Shown here in pieces: positions 1 through 7,305 of a stretch of DNA of 64,000 nucleotides. The notes beneath the pieces are model-generated. The model was given only the letters and a program-made list of their open reading frames with translations. It did not search any database and was not told the DNA's origin. The position numbers were made by a program, and so were the translations under genes. Source of the DNA: Elusimicrobiota bacterium (GTDB lineage: Bacteria > Elusimicrobiota > Elusimicrobia > FEN-1173); NCBI GenBank assembly GCA_016706425.1, contig JADJJR010000001.1, forward strand, positions 1,674,001 to 1,738,000. Direction: 5' to 3'. Each line of letters begins with the position of its first letter. Position 1 is the first letter of the stretch.

Positions 1-1742
1 CAACCCTAGCGGGTCGATTCTATTGATGGGGTCGTTCTTCACATACGCGTACAGATTCTCGTCCCCACCCTCAAACCCAATCGGGTCCTTCGCCGTCCAG
101 CGCCCCGTCCGCGCGTCGTAGTCCCGCGCTCCAAACCGCGTCAGCTTGGTGTCTTGGTCGTACAGCCCTCCCGCATACCCAAACGGTTGGAACCCGGGGT
201 TCGTGTCGTTGGTGATGTTCCCCCAACTGTCGTAGTCCATCCGCTGGACAATGGCTCCGTTGGCCGCGTTCACCACCAGCCGGGGGCTCCCCAGATGGTC
301 CGTGATGATCCGGTACATTGCCCCGCCCTTCTCCAGCCACTCCGGCACGTTGACGCGCGTTCCGTACACGTACCGCGCCGTGACGTTGTTCGCCCCGTCC
401 AGCTCCGCCACGATCCTTAGTTGCCCGTCGTACAGATACCCTTGCGTCAGCGTGCCGTTCACCTTCCGCCCCACACGCCGGTTCCGACCGTCGATCACGT
501 ACTCCAGGGTCGTTCCGCTGGGCAGCGTCACCGTCCGCAGGTTCCCCACCGCGTCATAATCGTACGTCGTGGTCACCCGCCTTCCGTCACCGTCCGCCAT
601 TCGCCCCCCGCCGCGTGGGTGTACACCGCTCCCCCGTAGGTTGCCACCTTGTCGTCCCCGTCGTAGGTCCCGTTCAGGGTCGTCCCCCCCACCGTCCCGC
701 TCGTCCGGTTCCCGTTCGCGTCGTACGTGTATTGCTCCACCCCCACACCGTTCTTCTCCACACGCACCAGCCGCCCCGCCACGTCATAGAAATAGGCGTA
801 ATTGGCCGTCGTCCCTTGGATCGTCTCTGTCTTCGCCGTGATCCGACCCACACCGTCCCGCGTGTACGCCGCTTCCAACACCGCCGTCCCCCCCGACCGC
901 GCCAGGTAGCCCGTCGGCTCCCCGTGTTCGTTGTACGTCCGCTCGTCCGTCACCACCCCCAGCGTCGTCCCCGTCACTTGCCCGTTCGCCGCGTCACGCG
1001 CCAGCGCCATCGCCCCCGCCGCAGTCAACAGCCCGTCCACGTCGTAGGCGTACACGGTGGTTCCCCCCCCGTTCACAGACACCCCCGCCGTCCGGAAGTC
1101 CGCGTCGTACGTCCGATCCACGCGCCCCGCCACCGGGCCCGTCAGTTCCGCCCCCGTCACCAGGTCCCCGTCATGGGCGTGCGCCAACCCCACGCCCCCC
1201 GGCGCCGTCACGCTCCCCAACCGCCCCGCCGCGTCATAGGCGTAAGTCGTCGCCCCCGCCCCCGTCGTCATGCTCCCCATTCGCCCCGCCGCGTCCCGCG
1301 TCACCGTCACCGTGTCACCGCCAGGCCGCGTCAAGGTCTTCAGTTGCGCGTCTTCGTCATAGTCGTACCGCGTCGTCGCTCCCAGCGGCGTCACGTACGT
1401 CCCCGGCAGGTCTCCCGCCCCATAGGTAAACCGGTGTTCCCCACCCCCCGGCGGCGTCAACCCCGTCACGTTCCCCTTCGCGTCGTACCCATAGTCCACC
1501 ACGCGCCCGTCCGGCATCGTCTGCCGCGTCACACGCCCCAGCGCGTCCGTCGCGAACGTCACCTGCCGACCCACCGCGTCCGTCACCCTCGACAGATGCC
1601 CCCCCGCGTTATAATCCAAGAGCGTCTCCCGCGGGCCACGCCGCACCACAGACATCCGCCCGCGCACATCGTAGGTGTATTTCAATGCCGCCAACGACCG
1701 GTATCGCTCTTCCACCACCCGCCCCCGGCCGTCCAGCGTCTT
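1..1742 (-). pseudogene. Rhs orphan module M7: truncated YD-repeat core, frameshifted
   Basis: YD-repeat core closely matching the full rhs gene at 16320..23762. It begins at the residues KTLDGRGR, as do M3 and M6. The frame is open from 1718 to 573 and then stops just after GEWRTVTEGG. Sister copies read four C's at this spot (plus strand, near 574) where this copy has three, so a one-base deletion breaks the frame. The core continues in another frame to the window edge, and its last visible bases match M6 around 3129, so the tip outside the window may be related to that of M6. There is no signal peptide or promoter of its own. It is a silent cassette or a decayed one. Confidence 0.8.
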
Positions 1743-1866
1743 TATGGTTGGTATTGGATCTGGGATTCGTCAAAGAACTGCAGAGGAAATCGCAGTGAGG
1801 GCGGACTCCAAATCTTCAGATGACCACCACACCCAAATAGGTAATTAGGTAAGACCGTCCCGTTTC
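1743..1866. repeat. 124-bp inter-module junction J7
   Basis: This 124-bp segment sits directly upstream (minus sense) of the M7 core. Near-identical copies lie at 4871..4994 (before M6) and 12188..12311 (before M3), each at the same core breakpoint. It contains a 46-bp motif (1746..1791) related to sequences before M1 and M2, and a 22-bp element (1839..1860) that also occurs alone at 2363. Its function is unknown; it marks the edge of each duplicated cassette. Confidence 0.85.
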
Positions 1867-2303
1867 AGGCCTCAAACCCCAAATTTGCGTAGAAGGCGCC
1901 CCGCCCCGCAAGCGCCGGCCATTGGTCGGGGTATTCTTTTAACCAATCAGAGAATAATGAATAGGCGGCAGGATCTGGTATTTCAAACCCTTCAAAAGCG
2001 TCAACCAGCGGGGTTTCCCTGGAGATATCCTTCTCCATCTCCGCTTGAAGTCCCAATAAAAGAGATTGCAGCTCATCAAACTTCTTTTTTCTTAAGAGGT
2101 TGAAAACTTTTCGGCGGATCAGCGCCTCTTTTTGCTAACCCCAACTCTTTATCCGGCGCCGCTTCGTTTATTTTCATCCGGGGCTGCCAGCCCTCCGGAA
2201 GGACAAAACCCCCCGCGGATTGATTTTCGGCTTTAGCGGCCGCCGCGCTCAAGCCCAGAACGCCCACGGCGAAAACAAACCCGATCAAGAATAATCCTCC
2301 CAT
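1865..2303 (-). pseudogene. Fragment of a secreted DUF4034-like protein, frameshifted and cut by J7
   Basis: Two adjacent frames form one broken protein. The first (2303 down to 2076) starts with a signal-peptide-like segment (LFLIGFVFAVGVLGLSAAAA) and runs into an A-rich stretch at about 2090. The second (to 1865) continues with FDELQSLLLGLQAEME and ends in a DUF4034-like phrase (WPALAGRGAFYANLGFEA). A one-base indel in the A-run separates them. The reading frame ends exactly where the J7 repeat starts, so the 3' part was lost when the repeat arrived. The family assignment rests on my memory of the motif and is tentative. Confidence 0.45.
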
Positions 2304-2362
2304 AATCTTTCATTTCATATCACCCTTTGTCTGACTAGGTTAACACGTGGGGAGCACATTAC

Positions 2363-2384
2363 AGGTAATTAGGTAAGACCGTCC
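2363..2384. repeat. Solo copy of the 22-bp junction element
   Basis: The sequence aggtaattaggtaagaccgt plus cc is identical to bases inside the three 124-bp junctions (1839..1860, 4967..4988, 12284..12305). Here it stands outside any junction, in the 195-bp spacer between the DUF4034-like fragment and the M6 immunity gene. It contains a direct repeat of AGGTAA separated by TT. The rest of that spacer shows nothing I can identify. Confidence 0.8.
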
Positions 2385-2498
2385 TTTTTTACAGCGAGGC
2401 GGACTGGTCTTCCGTCAGCCGCCATTATCGCTTACTGGGTGTCCAATGATCTCGGGTTATGCTCAGATAACTTTTTATTGATTTTTTCAATAAACCCA

Positions 2499-2759
2499 CT
2501 AATGAGATGATCCCGGGGAGGAGTAGTCGGGTTTCGCAAATTGTCCATTCTTTGCCACCGACCATAAAACCAGCTTCATCTTCATAGATAAAACTTCAAG
2601 CAATCGACGATCTTGTATCGAAAATTCAGCCTTAAAATAGCTCTCTTTACTACCTTGAATGGGCTCAAAGTTACTTTCGCCTAAAAAAGGATACTGCGCG
2701 AATAAAACTTTGCATTGATTAATGCATTTGGTTTGAAAATCGTTCATTGTTAAACTCAT
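2499..2759 (-). CDS. Putative immunity protein of module M6 (86 aa)
   Basis: A small AT-rich gene whose ATG overlaps the stop codon of the M6 rhs tip (ATGA), the standard layout for a toxin followed by its immunity gene. I do not recognise the family. The protein is soluble, with no signal peptide or membrane segment, and mixes charged and aromatic residues. The low GC content matches the tip and contrasts with the GC-rich core. The immunity role is inferred from position only. Confidence 0.6.
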   Translation of the reverse strand: MSLTMNDFQTKCINQCKVLFAQYPFLGESNFEPIQGSKESYFKAEFSIQDRRLLEVLSMKMKLVLWSVAKNGQFAKPDYSSPGSSH

Positions 2760-4846
2760 AAATTATAGTGCTCCTCCTGTCCAAATATCCAAGTGCCCTT
2801 TTCAACTATTTGCTCTATAATTTTTCCTGCAATTCTAAACACTCTATTGCCCCTACGCCTTCCGAACCTAATGCGCAAAAACCTATTGCTATTGAGCCAT
2901 CCGCCAGGCTGAACACCCTGGCGTAACATAACAGCGGCCCAAGCATAAGCCCCAATCTCTCCCGCTTTATACCAACCCGCACAAGGATCCACAGTTCCAT
3001 CTGCGCCCCACTTCTCCCGAACCCACTCGGTTAAGCTTTTATCAAATAGCCCGAAACCGGATGTAATCGTGTCTCCAAAACCCGCGCTGACGTTAGAGGC
3101 GTCGTTTAATAACTCGAGCAAATCATACAACCCTAGCGGGTCGATTCTATTGATGGGGTCGTTCTTCACATACGCGTACAGATTCTCGTCCCCCCCATTA
3201 AACCCAATCGGGTCCTTCGCCGTCCAGCGCCCCGTCCGCGCGTCGTAGTCCCGCGCTCCAAACCGGGTTAGTTTCGTGTCTTGGTCGTACAGCCCCCCCG
3301 CGTAGCCGAATATCTGGAACCCGGGGTTCGTGTCGTTGGTGATGTTCCCCCAACTGTCGTAGTCCATCCGCTGCACGATGGCTCCGCTCGCCGCGTTCAC
3401 CACCAGCCGGGGGCTCCCCAGATGGTCCGTGATGATCCGGTACGTCTCCCCGCCCTTCTCCAGCCACTCCGGCACGTTGGGCCGCGTCCCGTACACGTAC
3501 CGCGCCGTGACGTTGTTCGCCCCGTCCAGCTCCGCCACGATCCTTAGTTGCCCGTCGTACAGATACCCTTGCGTCAGCGTGCCGTTCACCTTCCGCCCCA
3601 CACGCCGGTTGCGACCGTCGATCACGTACTCCAGGGTCGTCCCGCTGGGCAGCGTCACCCCACGCAGGTTCCCCACCGCGTCATAGTCGTACGTCGTCGT
3701 TTCCCCGCCTTCCGTCACCGTCCGCCATTCGCCCCCCGCCGCGTGGGTGTACACCGCTCCCCCGTACAGGGCCACCTTGTCGTCCCCGTCGTAGGTCCCG
3801 TTCAGGGTCGTCCCCCCCACCGTCCCGCTCGTCCGGTTCCCGTTCGCGTCGTAGGCGTATTGCTCCACCCCCACACCGTTCTTCTCCACACGCACCAGCC
3901 GCCCCGCCACGTCATAGAAATAGGCGTAATTGGCCGTCGTCCCTTGGATCGTCTCTGTCTTGGCCGTGATCCGACCCACACCGTCCCGCGTGTACGCCGC
4001 TTCCAACACCGCCGTCCCCCCCGCCCGCGCCAGGTAGCCCGTCGGCTCCCCGTGTTCGTTGTACGTCCGCTCGTCCGCCACCACCCCCAGCGTCGTCCCC
4101 GTCACTTGCCCGTTCGCCGCGTCACGCGCCAGCGCCATCGCCCCCACCGCAGTCAACAGCCCGTCCACGTCGTAGGCGTACACGGTGGTTCCCCCCCCGT
4201 TCACAGACACCCCCGCCGTCCGGAAGTCCGCGTCGTACGTCCGATCCACGCGCCCCGCCACGGGGCCCGTCAGTTCCGCCCCCGTCACCAGGTCCCCGTC
4301 ATAGGCGTACGCCAGCCCCACGCCCCCCGGCGCCGTCACGCTCCCCAACCGCCCCGCCGCGTCGTAGGCGTAAGTCGTCGCCCCCGCCCCCGTCGTCATG
4401 CTCCCCATTCGCCCCGCCGCGTCCCGCGTCACCGTCACCGTGTCACCGCCAGGCCGCGTCAACGTCTTCAGTTGCGCGTCTTCGTCATAGTCGTACCGCG
4501 TCGTCGCTCCCAGCGGCGTCACGTACGTCCCCGGCAGGTCCCCCGCCCCATAGGTAAACCGGTGTTCCCCACCCCCCGGCGGCGTCAACCCCGTCACGTT
4601 CCCCTTCGCGTCGTACCCATAGTCCACCACGCGCCCGTCCGCCATTGTCTGCCGCGTCACACGCCCCAGCGCGTCCGTCGCGAACGTCACCTGCCGACCC
4701 ACCGCGTCCGTCACCCTCGACAAATAGCCCCCCGCGTTGTAGGCCAGGAGCGTCTCCCGCGTCCCACGCCGCACCACAGACATCCGTCCGCGCACATCGT
4801 AGGTGTATTTCAATGCCGCCAACGACCGGTATCGCTCTTCCACCAC
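2756..4846 (-). CDS. Rhs orphan module M6: YD-repeat core fragment with distinct C-terminal tip
   Basis: About 570 residues of YD repeats (GRVTRQTM, YDYDEDAQLKTL and similar) end in the Rhs core signature DARTGRWTAKDPIGFNGG and DPLGL. A roughly 120-residue AT-rich tip unlike the other modules follows: it has WVREKWGAD, a Gly/Ala-rich stretch and a basic GRRRGNRVFRIAG segment. Core homology reaches back to 4870, where it meets junction J6. An in-frame stop lies a few codons upstream of that point and the only start codons are GTG, so there is no signal peptide and probably little or no expression. It reads best as a stored toxin tip. Translation is unproven. Confidence 0.75.
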   Translation of the reverse strand: MVEERYRSLAALKYTYDVRGRMSVVRRGTRETLLAYNAGGYLSRVTDAVGRQVTFATDALGRVTRQTMADGRVVDYGYDAKGNVTGLTPPGGGEHRFTYGAGDLPGTYVTPLGATTRYDYDEDAQLKTLTRPGGDTVTVTRDAAGRMGSMTTGAGATTYAYDAAGRLGSVTAPGGVGLAYAYDGDLVTGAELTGPVAGRVDRTYDADFRTAGVSVNGGGTTVYAYDVDGLLTAVGAMALARDAANGQVTGTTLGVVADERTYNEHGEPTGYLARAGGTAVLEAAYTRDGVGRITAKTETIQGTTANYAYFYDVAGRLVRVEKNGVGVEQYAYDANGNRTSGTVGGTTLNGTYDGDDKVALYGGAVYTHAAGGEWRTVTEGGETTTYDYDAVGNLRGVTLPSGTTLEYVIDGRNRRVGRKVNGTLTQGYLYDGQLRIVAELDGANNVTARYVYGTRPNVPEWLEKGGETYRIITDHLGSPRLVVNAASGAIVQRMDYDSWGNITNDTNPGFQIFGYAGGLYDQDTKLTRFGARDYDARTGRWTAKDPIGFNGGDENLYAYVKNDPINRIDPLGLYDLLELLNDASNVSAGFGDTITSGFGLFDKSLTEWVREKWGADGTVDPCAGWYKAGEIGAYAWAAVMLRQGVQPGGWLNSNRFLRIRFGRRRGNRVFRIAGKIIEQIVEKGTWIFGQEEHYNL

Positions 4847-4870
4847 CCGCCCCCGGCCGTCCAGCGTCTT

Positions 4871-4994
4871 TATGGTTGGTATTGGATCTGGGATTCGTCA
4901 AAGAACTGCAGAGGAAATCGCAGTGAGGGCGGACTCCAAATCTTCAGATGACCACCACACCCAAATAGGTAATTAGGTAAGACCGTCCCGTTTC
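4871..4994. repeat. 124-bp inter-module junction J6
   Basis: Copy of the J7 and J3 junctions, starting at the same core position. Identity with the J3 region (12188 onward) does not stop at the junction. It continues through the following immunity gene and tip fragment to 5690, matching up to 13010, with a 3-bp gap inside the immunity gene. The unit that was duplicated is therefore tip plus immunity gene plus junction. Confidence 0.85.
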
Positions 4995-5013
4995 CGTTCA
5001 CCCTTGTTATTTT

Positions 5014-5517
5014 TTACCTATCGACATCCCCGCCAGCATCCAAAATCGCATTCAACATGGAAAATGAAAAAAGGCGGTTTTCTTTAAAATAATAATTCAA
5101 GCCGCATCCATCTGAAACATAGCCTAATGCTCCGTTGTTATAAATCTCCGTAAGTTTTTCAGGAACATTTTCTGAAAATAATTTACTCTCGCTTGTCAAA
5201 TTGTAACTCGGATTTGCATCTTTTTTTATAGGTGTTGAGAATAGGTACGCTGCGCTGAAAGGCACAATAGTATTTGTTTCTTTGTTCATGGCCATGAGAT
5301 TCTCGCCTGGAATCCACAGGCCTCCGTTACCAATTTTACATCCATAACGAGCATTCTTCAGAATCCCACAGCTTTCTACCGCCCTAAAGAGTTTTTCATC
5401 TCGATTGGAATCAATACAAACAAATAGCCAATTCGTGAGGATCAGCTTTTCTTTTAGACCATCAATCAAATCTTTAATTTCGAGAAGTTCTTTGTACCCA
5501 TATATACAATTTCTCAT
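5014..5517 (-). CDS. Second copy of the M2 immunity protein (167 aa), module M5 remnant
   Basis: Nearly identical to the gene at 12331..12837. The one difference I see is a 3-bp in-frame deletion (plus strand near 5155) that removes one Leu, giving VPEKLTEIYNN instead of VPEKLLTEIYNN. Start context and upstream ribosome-binding site (CAGGAGAT) are the same. Its partner toxin tip is cut by the insertion sequence at 5691, so this is an immunity gene without an intact toxin. It could still be functional as spare protection. Family not recognised; the protein looks soluble. Confidence 0.65.
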   Translation of the reverse strand: MRNCIYGYKELLEIKDLIDGLKEKLILTNWLFVCIDSNRDEKLFRAVESCGILKNARYGCKIGNGGLWIPGENLMAMNKETNTIVPFSAAYLFSTPIKKDANPSYNLTSESKLFSENVPEKLTEIYNNGALGYVSDGCGLNYYFKENRLFSFSMLNAILDAGGDVDR

Positions 5518-5518
5518 T

Positions 5519-5690
5519 TTAATCTCCTGGGCCTATAGGTCTTCCGGGACCTCGCATAGGATTCTCTAAATCATTCCAATCCCAGTCATGTGCGTGAGGG
5601 TCTCCGGCCCCATGGTCGTGGCCAAAGTCTATGTCTTTTCTGGCATTTCCAAGATTATCGTAATCTCTTATTTGCCCTTTTCCATCCCCT
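5519..5690 (-). pseudogene. 3' remnant of an Rhs tip identical to the M2 tip
   Basis: This encodes about the last 56 residues of the M2-type tip, including the His/Asp-rich phrase HDHGAGDPHAHDWDW, and matches 12839..13010. Homology ends abruptly at 5690 where the IS terminal repeat begins. The core and the first part of the tip are missing here and do not reappear on the other side of the IS. Confidence 0.8.
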
Positions 5691-5767
5691 CGACGTTCCC
5701 CCGGTAAACCAGGCCAAACGCAATTGGGATTCCTAGGTGCTAGTATAGACCAAATGGAGGCCCAAAA

Positions 5768-6034
5768 ATGGCTCGGAAGCGATACACCGAAGAGCAGATC
5801 GTAGCGATTCTGAAGGAAGCGGCGGCGGGCGCGAAGACAGACGATATTTGCCGGCAGTACGGGGTCAACCGCAATACGTTCTACGCGTGGCGGACGAAAT
5901 TCACCGGGATGACGGTCCCGGACGTGAGGAAACTCCGATCCCTTGAGGATGAGAATCTGAAGCTCAAGCGGAAAATCGGGGAATTGACGATGGACCTGGA
6001 CGCGGCAAAGGAGCTGCTCTCAAAAAACTGGTAA
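5768..6034 (+). CDS. IS3-family transposase OrfA
   Basis: An 88-residue helix-turn-helix protein (YTEEQIVAILKEA, DICRQYGVNRNTFYAWRTKF) followed by a leucine-zipper-like coiled coil (LEDENLKLKRKIGELTMDLDAAKELL). This is the standard OrfA layout for binding the IS ends and dimerising. Near its 3' end is the run AAAAAA at 6022..6027. The second transposase frame is -1 relative to this one and is open across that run, so a programmed -1 frameshift making an OrfAB fusion is likely. Confidence 0.9.
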   Translation: MARKRYTEEQIVAILKEAAAGAKTDDICRQYGVNRNTFYAWRTKFTGMTVPDVRKLRSLEDENLKLKRKIGELTMDLDAAKELLSKNW

Positions 6035-6069
6035 GGCCCAAGGCAAGGCGTGCGGCGGCGAAACACGCG

Positions 6070-6894
6070 GTGGAAGTCTTGGGCCTGACGGGAAGACGAG
6101 CGTGCCGGTTGACGCGATTGTGCCGAGCGACGTGGCAATATGTGCCGAAGCCTGAATCGGCTGAAAACGTGGCGCTTCGCGCGCGGATACGGGAACTGGC
6201 GGCGCAGAGGCGGCGGTTCGGAGCGCCGCGGATATGGCTCATGCTGGATCGGCAGGGTTGGAAGGTCAACCATAAGCGGGTGCATCGGATTTACGTCGAA
6301 GAACGGCTCTCTTTGAGGTTGAAAAGGCGCAAGAAGCAAGCGGCGGTGGTTCGTGTGCCTTTGGCGAAACCGACCGGGCCAAATCAGGCGTGGTCGATGG
6401 ACTTCGTATGGGACATGCTGAGAAACGGAAGACGGGTGAAGATGCTGACGGTGGTGGACGATTTTACCCGGGAGTGCCTGGCCATCGAGGTTGACTTTGG
6501 GATCAATGGCCGCCGGGTGGCGCAAACGCTGGAAGGGTTGATGGAATCCCGCGGGAAGGTCGGCGGGATTCGCTGCGACAACGGCCCCGAATTTACGGGC
6601 AACGCGCTGGACGGTTGGGCTTACGAAAAGGGCGTGCGGTTGGACTTCATCCGTCCGGGCAAGCCGAACGAGAATGCCTTCATCGAAAGTTTCAACGGGC
6701 GGTTACGGGAGGAGTGCCTTAACGATAACCAGTTCTTGACAATGGTCGAGGCGCAGACGGTCATCGAGGCGTGGAGAAAAGATTACAATGAGAAACGGCC
6801 GCATGGCTCGCTGAATGGGCTCACGCCCAGCGAGTTTGCAGAGAAGCACAAGACGGATTCAGCACCCGAGAAATACCAATTGCCAATGGCCTGA
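6070..6894 (+). CDS. IS3-family transposase OrfB (DDE integrase)
   Basis: An N-terminal HTH_21-like region (RIRELAAQRRRFGAPRIW) precedes an rve-type DDE catalytic domain. The three acidic residues can be seen in WSMDFV, CDNGPEF and AFIESFNGRLREE. The GTG at 6070 allows separate translation, but the frame is open back to the A6 run at 6022, which supports expression as an OrfAB fusion by -1 frameshifting. The gene looks intact, so the element may still be active. Confidence 0.92.
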   Translation: MEVLGLTGRRACRLTRLCRATWQYVPKPESAENVALRARIRELAAQRRRFGAPRIWLMLDRQGWKVNHKRVHRIYVEERLSLRLKRRKKQAAVVRVPLAKPTGPNQAWSMDFVWDMLRNGRRVKMLTVVDDFTRECLAIEVDFGINGRRVAQTLEGLMESRGKVGGIRCDNGPEFTGNALDGWAYEKGVRLDFIRPGKPNENAFIESFNGRLREECLNDNQFLTMVEAQTVIEAWRKDYNEKRPHGSLNGLTPSEFAEKHKTDSAPEKYQLPMA

Positions 6895-6919
6895 AAAGCG
6901 GGGGAACGTCGTCATCTTC

Positions 6920-7252
6920 TTAATGAACAACAGAGCTAAACGGAGACCACTTTAATCTACCCATATTTTCGATAGTGCGACGGACAAAACAACACGTCTC
7001 AATCCAATGACCATTTTTGTCGAGCACTTCTCCAACTTGGTATTCTTGATGACATTCAGGGCAACAACCAACCACCTTCCCCTGACGATTTACTCCTTTA
7101 ATGACATCAAAACCACGTTCTCCTCTTCCAAGCATTGCACATGTCAAATCGGGACCGAGCCCAGACTTTTCTCGACATTCTACACAGAGCCCATGGATAT
7201 CTACGCCTAGAGGATCTTGCTTTCCACATTTATTACAAGATTTGTCAGCCAT
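6920..7252 (-). CDS. Putative immunity protein of M4 with paired zinc-ribbon motifs
   Basis: 110 residues with CxxC pairs (CNKCGK, CVECREK, CCPECHQEY), suggesting one or two structural zinc sites. A good ribosome-binding site (GGAGGAATAA) precedes the ATG, and the gene lies 53 bp after the M4 rhs stop codon, where an immunity gene is expected. The stop codon is only 8 bp from the IS right end, so the last residues may not be original. The function is inferred from position; a zinc-ribbon immunity protein is unusual enough that an unrelated small regulator remains possible. Confidence 0.55.
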   Translation of the reverse strand: MADKSCNKCGKQDPLGVDIHGLCVECREKSGLGPDLTCAMLGRGERGFDVIKGVNRQGKVVGCCPECHQEYQVGEVLDKNGHWIETCCFVRRTIENMGRLKWSPFSSVVH

Positions 7253-7305
7253 TTATTCCTCCGTGAAAAATCGTCTTTAAAGAAATGCGGGGGGCGAAAT
7301 CAATA

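Larger units (their letters stand above)
5691..6911 (+). mobile_element. IS3-family insertion sequence (1221 bp)
   Basis: The element is bounded by a perfect 13-bp inverted repeat (cgacgttcccccg at 5691..5703, complement at 6899..6911). Partial similarity (ggcctg) extends it to about 25 bp. It carries two overlapping-frame transposase genes typical of IS3. No 3-5 bp target duplication is visible: the left flank ends tcccct and the right flank begins tcatct. The left flank is an M2-type tip and the right flank is the M4 immunity gene. The element therefore probably took part in a deletion or recombination after landing. Confidence 0.85.
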
